This document shows, one piece after another, positions 24,353-25,253 of a DNA stretch of 25,253 nt. The position numbers were made by a program, and so were the translations under genes. Every line of letters begins with the position of its first letter. Positions within the stretch are counted from its first letter, which is position 1. This DNA comes from CAVQBL01 sp963710715 (GTDB lineage: Bacteria > Pseudomonadota > Gammaproteobacteria > DSM-16500): positions 1 to 25,253 of the forward strand of contig CAVQBL010000001.1 of the NCBI GenBank assembly GCA_963710715.1, in the 5' to 3' direction. Below the pieces are notes generated by a model. The model was not told the DNA's origin, searched no databases, and was given only the letters and a program-made list of their open reading frames with translations.

Positions 24353-24458
24353 AGTACGGAGTTTTTAGGGGCCGATTTGGGGGCCTTTCACAAAAACCAC
24401 ATTGAGTTAATTTCTAATTATCAATCAGTTACTTATCCAATATGAAGGACGCCGCCCA

Positions 24459-24507
24459 AAATTAAAAAAGAGAGTGACTGCTTACTAGTCACTCTCTTTT
24501 TTAATTT
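24459..24507. terminator. Perfect 21-bp inverted repeat with 7-nt loop, likely bidirectional terminator
   Basis: The arms begin AAATTAAAAAAGAGAGTGAC and AGTCACTCTCTTTTTTAATT and pair perfectly over 21 bp around the loop GCTTACT. The A-rich 5' arm and T-rich 3' arm would give U-runs on transcripts of either strand, the structure of a bidirectional intrinsic terminator. It lies about 150 bases after the last gene of the RT-nuclease stretch. Confidence 0.8.
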
Positions 24508-24514
24508 GTGGCCG

Positions 24515-24630
24515 CAGTGAATATGATGCCCGCGTAGCGGGTTCACAAAATTGCAGGAGCAAATTTTGGACGCGCGCAGCGCGGTCCGAGTGCTTTGTGC
24601 TAGGACGAGGCGCAAGGATGCACCGAGCCA
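24515..24630. repeat. GC-rich cluster of small hairpins (structured element)
   Basis: Directly after the terminator-like palindrome several stems follow each other: GTGAA...TTCAC enclosing CCCGC-GTA-GCGGG, CAAAATT...AATTTTG, GGAC-GCGC...GCGC-GTCC and a GAGGCGCAAGGATGCACC region. The block is much richer in GC than its surroundings and does not code. It may be a dispersed palindromic repeat (REP/MITE-like) or a structured RNA. Only one copy is in this window, so dispersal is untested. Confidence 0.45.
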
Positions 24631-24693
24631 TTCCTACCGCCTCTATTAATTAAAAAATCAAGTAAGAACATTATAAAATATTTAAATTATTAT

Positions 24694-24906
24694 ATGATTA
24701 ACAATATAGAGAAAAAATTTTTTACTGAAAATATACTTATTATAAATGAGCTTTCACAGCATGCTCCCCCAGATAGTAAACTATTATCCATCCCTCATAA
24801 TACAAACATAGCAGATCCACTATTTAAATTAATTTTTCAATGCGAAGTTAATCCTCATGTAAATAATTTTCTTGTTGTTATTAATTTATTCCTCAACGCT
24901 CATTAA
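24694..24906 (+). CDS. Doubtful small hypothetical protein (70 aa)
   Basis: The frame runs from an ATG without a clear ribosome site to a stop at 24904-24906, just before the IS21-type end. The composition (Ile, Asn, Lys, Phe) is what AT-rich DNA gives by chance. It may be the start of a real gene cut by the IS21-type element. I see no family signature. Confidence 0.25.
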   Translation: MINNIEKKFFTENILIINELSQHAPPDSKLLSIPHNTNIADPLFKLIFQCEVNPHVNNFLVVINLFLNAH

Positions 24907-24978
24907 AATTGAGCCATTTCTGCTATCAGAAACTGAGCCACTCGCTGCGCACCAATCGTAATTTTTTGGAAAGTATTA

Positions 24979-24999
24979 TGGCACAGATAGTCTGTGCCA
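24979..24999. terminator. 9-bp hairpin downstream of istB
   Basis: TGGCACAGA-TAG-TCTGTGCCA is a perfect inverted repeat with a 3-base loop, 32 bases past the istB stop inside the IS21-type end. No strong U-run follows on the minus strand, so it may be a weak terminator or a transcription-blocking hairpin of the IS. Confidence 0.5.
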
Positions 25000-25030
25000 C
25001 GTCTTATGCAAGTTTTATTTTGAAATAATT

Positions 25031-25253
25031 TTAAGATTTTTTTGATTGCTTGATGTTTTTTGACTTTACCGTTTCATCTTTTGTTGGATCTCTAAGACTT
25101 TTTCCGGCTATTTTAATCACAGTACAGTAGTGTTTGAGTCGATCTAGCAAGGCATCAACCAGACTTTTTTGTTTAAATACATCGTACCATTCATCAAATG
25201 AAAGATTAGTGGTGATAATGGTCGGTTTTTTTCTGTATCGCATATCAATTAAT
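25031..25253 (-). CDS. istB: IS21-family helper ATPase IstB, C-terminal part (cut by window edge)
   Basis: The minus-strand frame stays open to the window edge (reading LIDMRYRKKPTIITTNLSFD, then EWYDVFKQKSLVDALLDRLK). The TIITTNLSFDEW..VF.....DALLDRL pattern is the sensor-1/Arg-finger region of IstB/DnaC-like AAA+ ATPases, which select targets for the IstA transposase. The C-terminus ends in a lysine-rich tail. The Walker motifs and istA lie outside the window. Confidence 0.88.
   Translation of the reverse strand, partial: LIDMRYRKKPTIITTNLSFDEWYDVFKQKSLVDALLDRLKHYCTVIKIAGKSLRDPTKDETVKSKNIKQSKKS

Larger units (their letters stand above)
24312..24693. other. Gene-free stretch: att-like relic, large hairpin and hairpin cluster
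   Basis: No protein gene is supported here. It contains a T-arm-like att relic (about 24329-24352), a perfect 21-bp inverted repeat (24459-24507) and a GC-rich set of short stems (about 24517-24625), all listed separately. The final 60 bases are AT-rich. Confidence 0.6.
24910..25253 (-). mobile_element. End of an IS21-family element (continues beyond the window)
   Basis: The left boundary probably lies at about 24910, where TGAGCCA occurs and is repeated at 24934-24940; IS21 ends typically carry several short direct repeats and begin with TG. The istB frame follows on the minus strand and runs off the window edge. The exact terminus and target duplication cannot be fixed from one end. Confidence 0.65.

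Overview
The window is an AT-rich accessory region of a Gram-negative bacterium, most likely a gammaproteobacterium. A Legionellales-like host (Legionella, Coxiella or Rickettsiella relatives) would fit the low GC, the eukaryote-like ankyrin protein and the heavy gene decay. That assignment is inference, because no ribosomal or housekeeping gene is present. Nearly every recognisable gene is either mobile (group II intron, two IS3 copies, an IS21-type element, IS481 and integrase relics) or belongs to a family known from phage/plasmid defence or toxin-antitoxin systems, so this reads as a layered, partly decayed defence island.

Layout: (1) 1-1220: 3' end of a group II intron (reverse transcriptase/maturase C-terminus, domains V and VI), the 3' exon of the split gene, and a small unknown gene. 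(2) 1221-1832: relics, including an IS481-type helix-turn-helix. (3) 1833-8468: a type I Wadjet operon jetABCD. jetC and jetD are open, but jetA carries two single-base frameshifts and jetB one. (4) 8469-12178: att-like repeats and tRNA-3'-end-like sequence around an ankyrin-repeat gene (frameshifted, cut by IS3 copy 1) and an FRG-domain gene (its 5' end lost at the same IS). (5) 12179-13526: a RES/Xre-type toxin-antitoxin pair with a perfect palindrome upstream. (6) 13641-14458: relics of a tyrosine integrase and an AlbA/Schlafen-like ATP-binding protein, the latter cut by IS3 copy 2. (7) 15710-19026: small membrane proteins, then a SIR2-HerA operon with an open SIR2 gene and a herA that spans its full expected length but is riddled with frameshifts and stops. 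(8) 19106-19759: an orphan AbiEi-like (DUF6088) gene on the minus strand. (9) 20163-23714: a class II Fic protein, then a reverse transcriptase whose stop overlaps the start of a PD-(D/E)XK-type nuclease. (10) 23817-24311: an unknown helical protein. (11) 24312-25253: another att-like relic, a perfect 21-bp hairpin, a GC-rich hairpin cluster, and the end of an IS21-family element with istB.

The strongest candidate for a little-described system is the reverse transcriptase plus PD-(D/E)XK nuclease pair (21394-23714), possibly with the helical protein that follows. It is intact and translationally coupled, in contrast to the decayed Wadjet and SIR2-HerA systems around it. A second theme is the density of one-base indels in jetA, jetB, the ankyrin gene, herA and the integrase relic. 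This is either genuine decay or an assembly with residual indel errors, and read data would separate the two.
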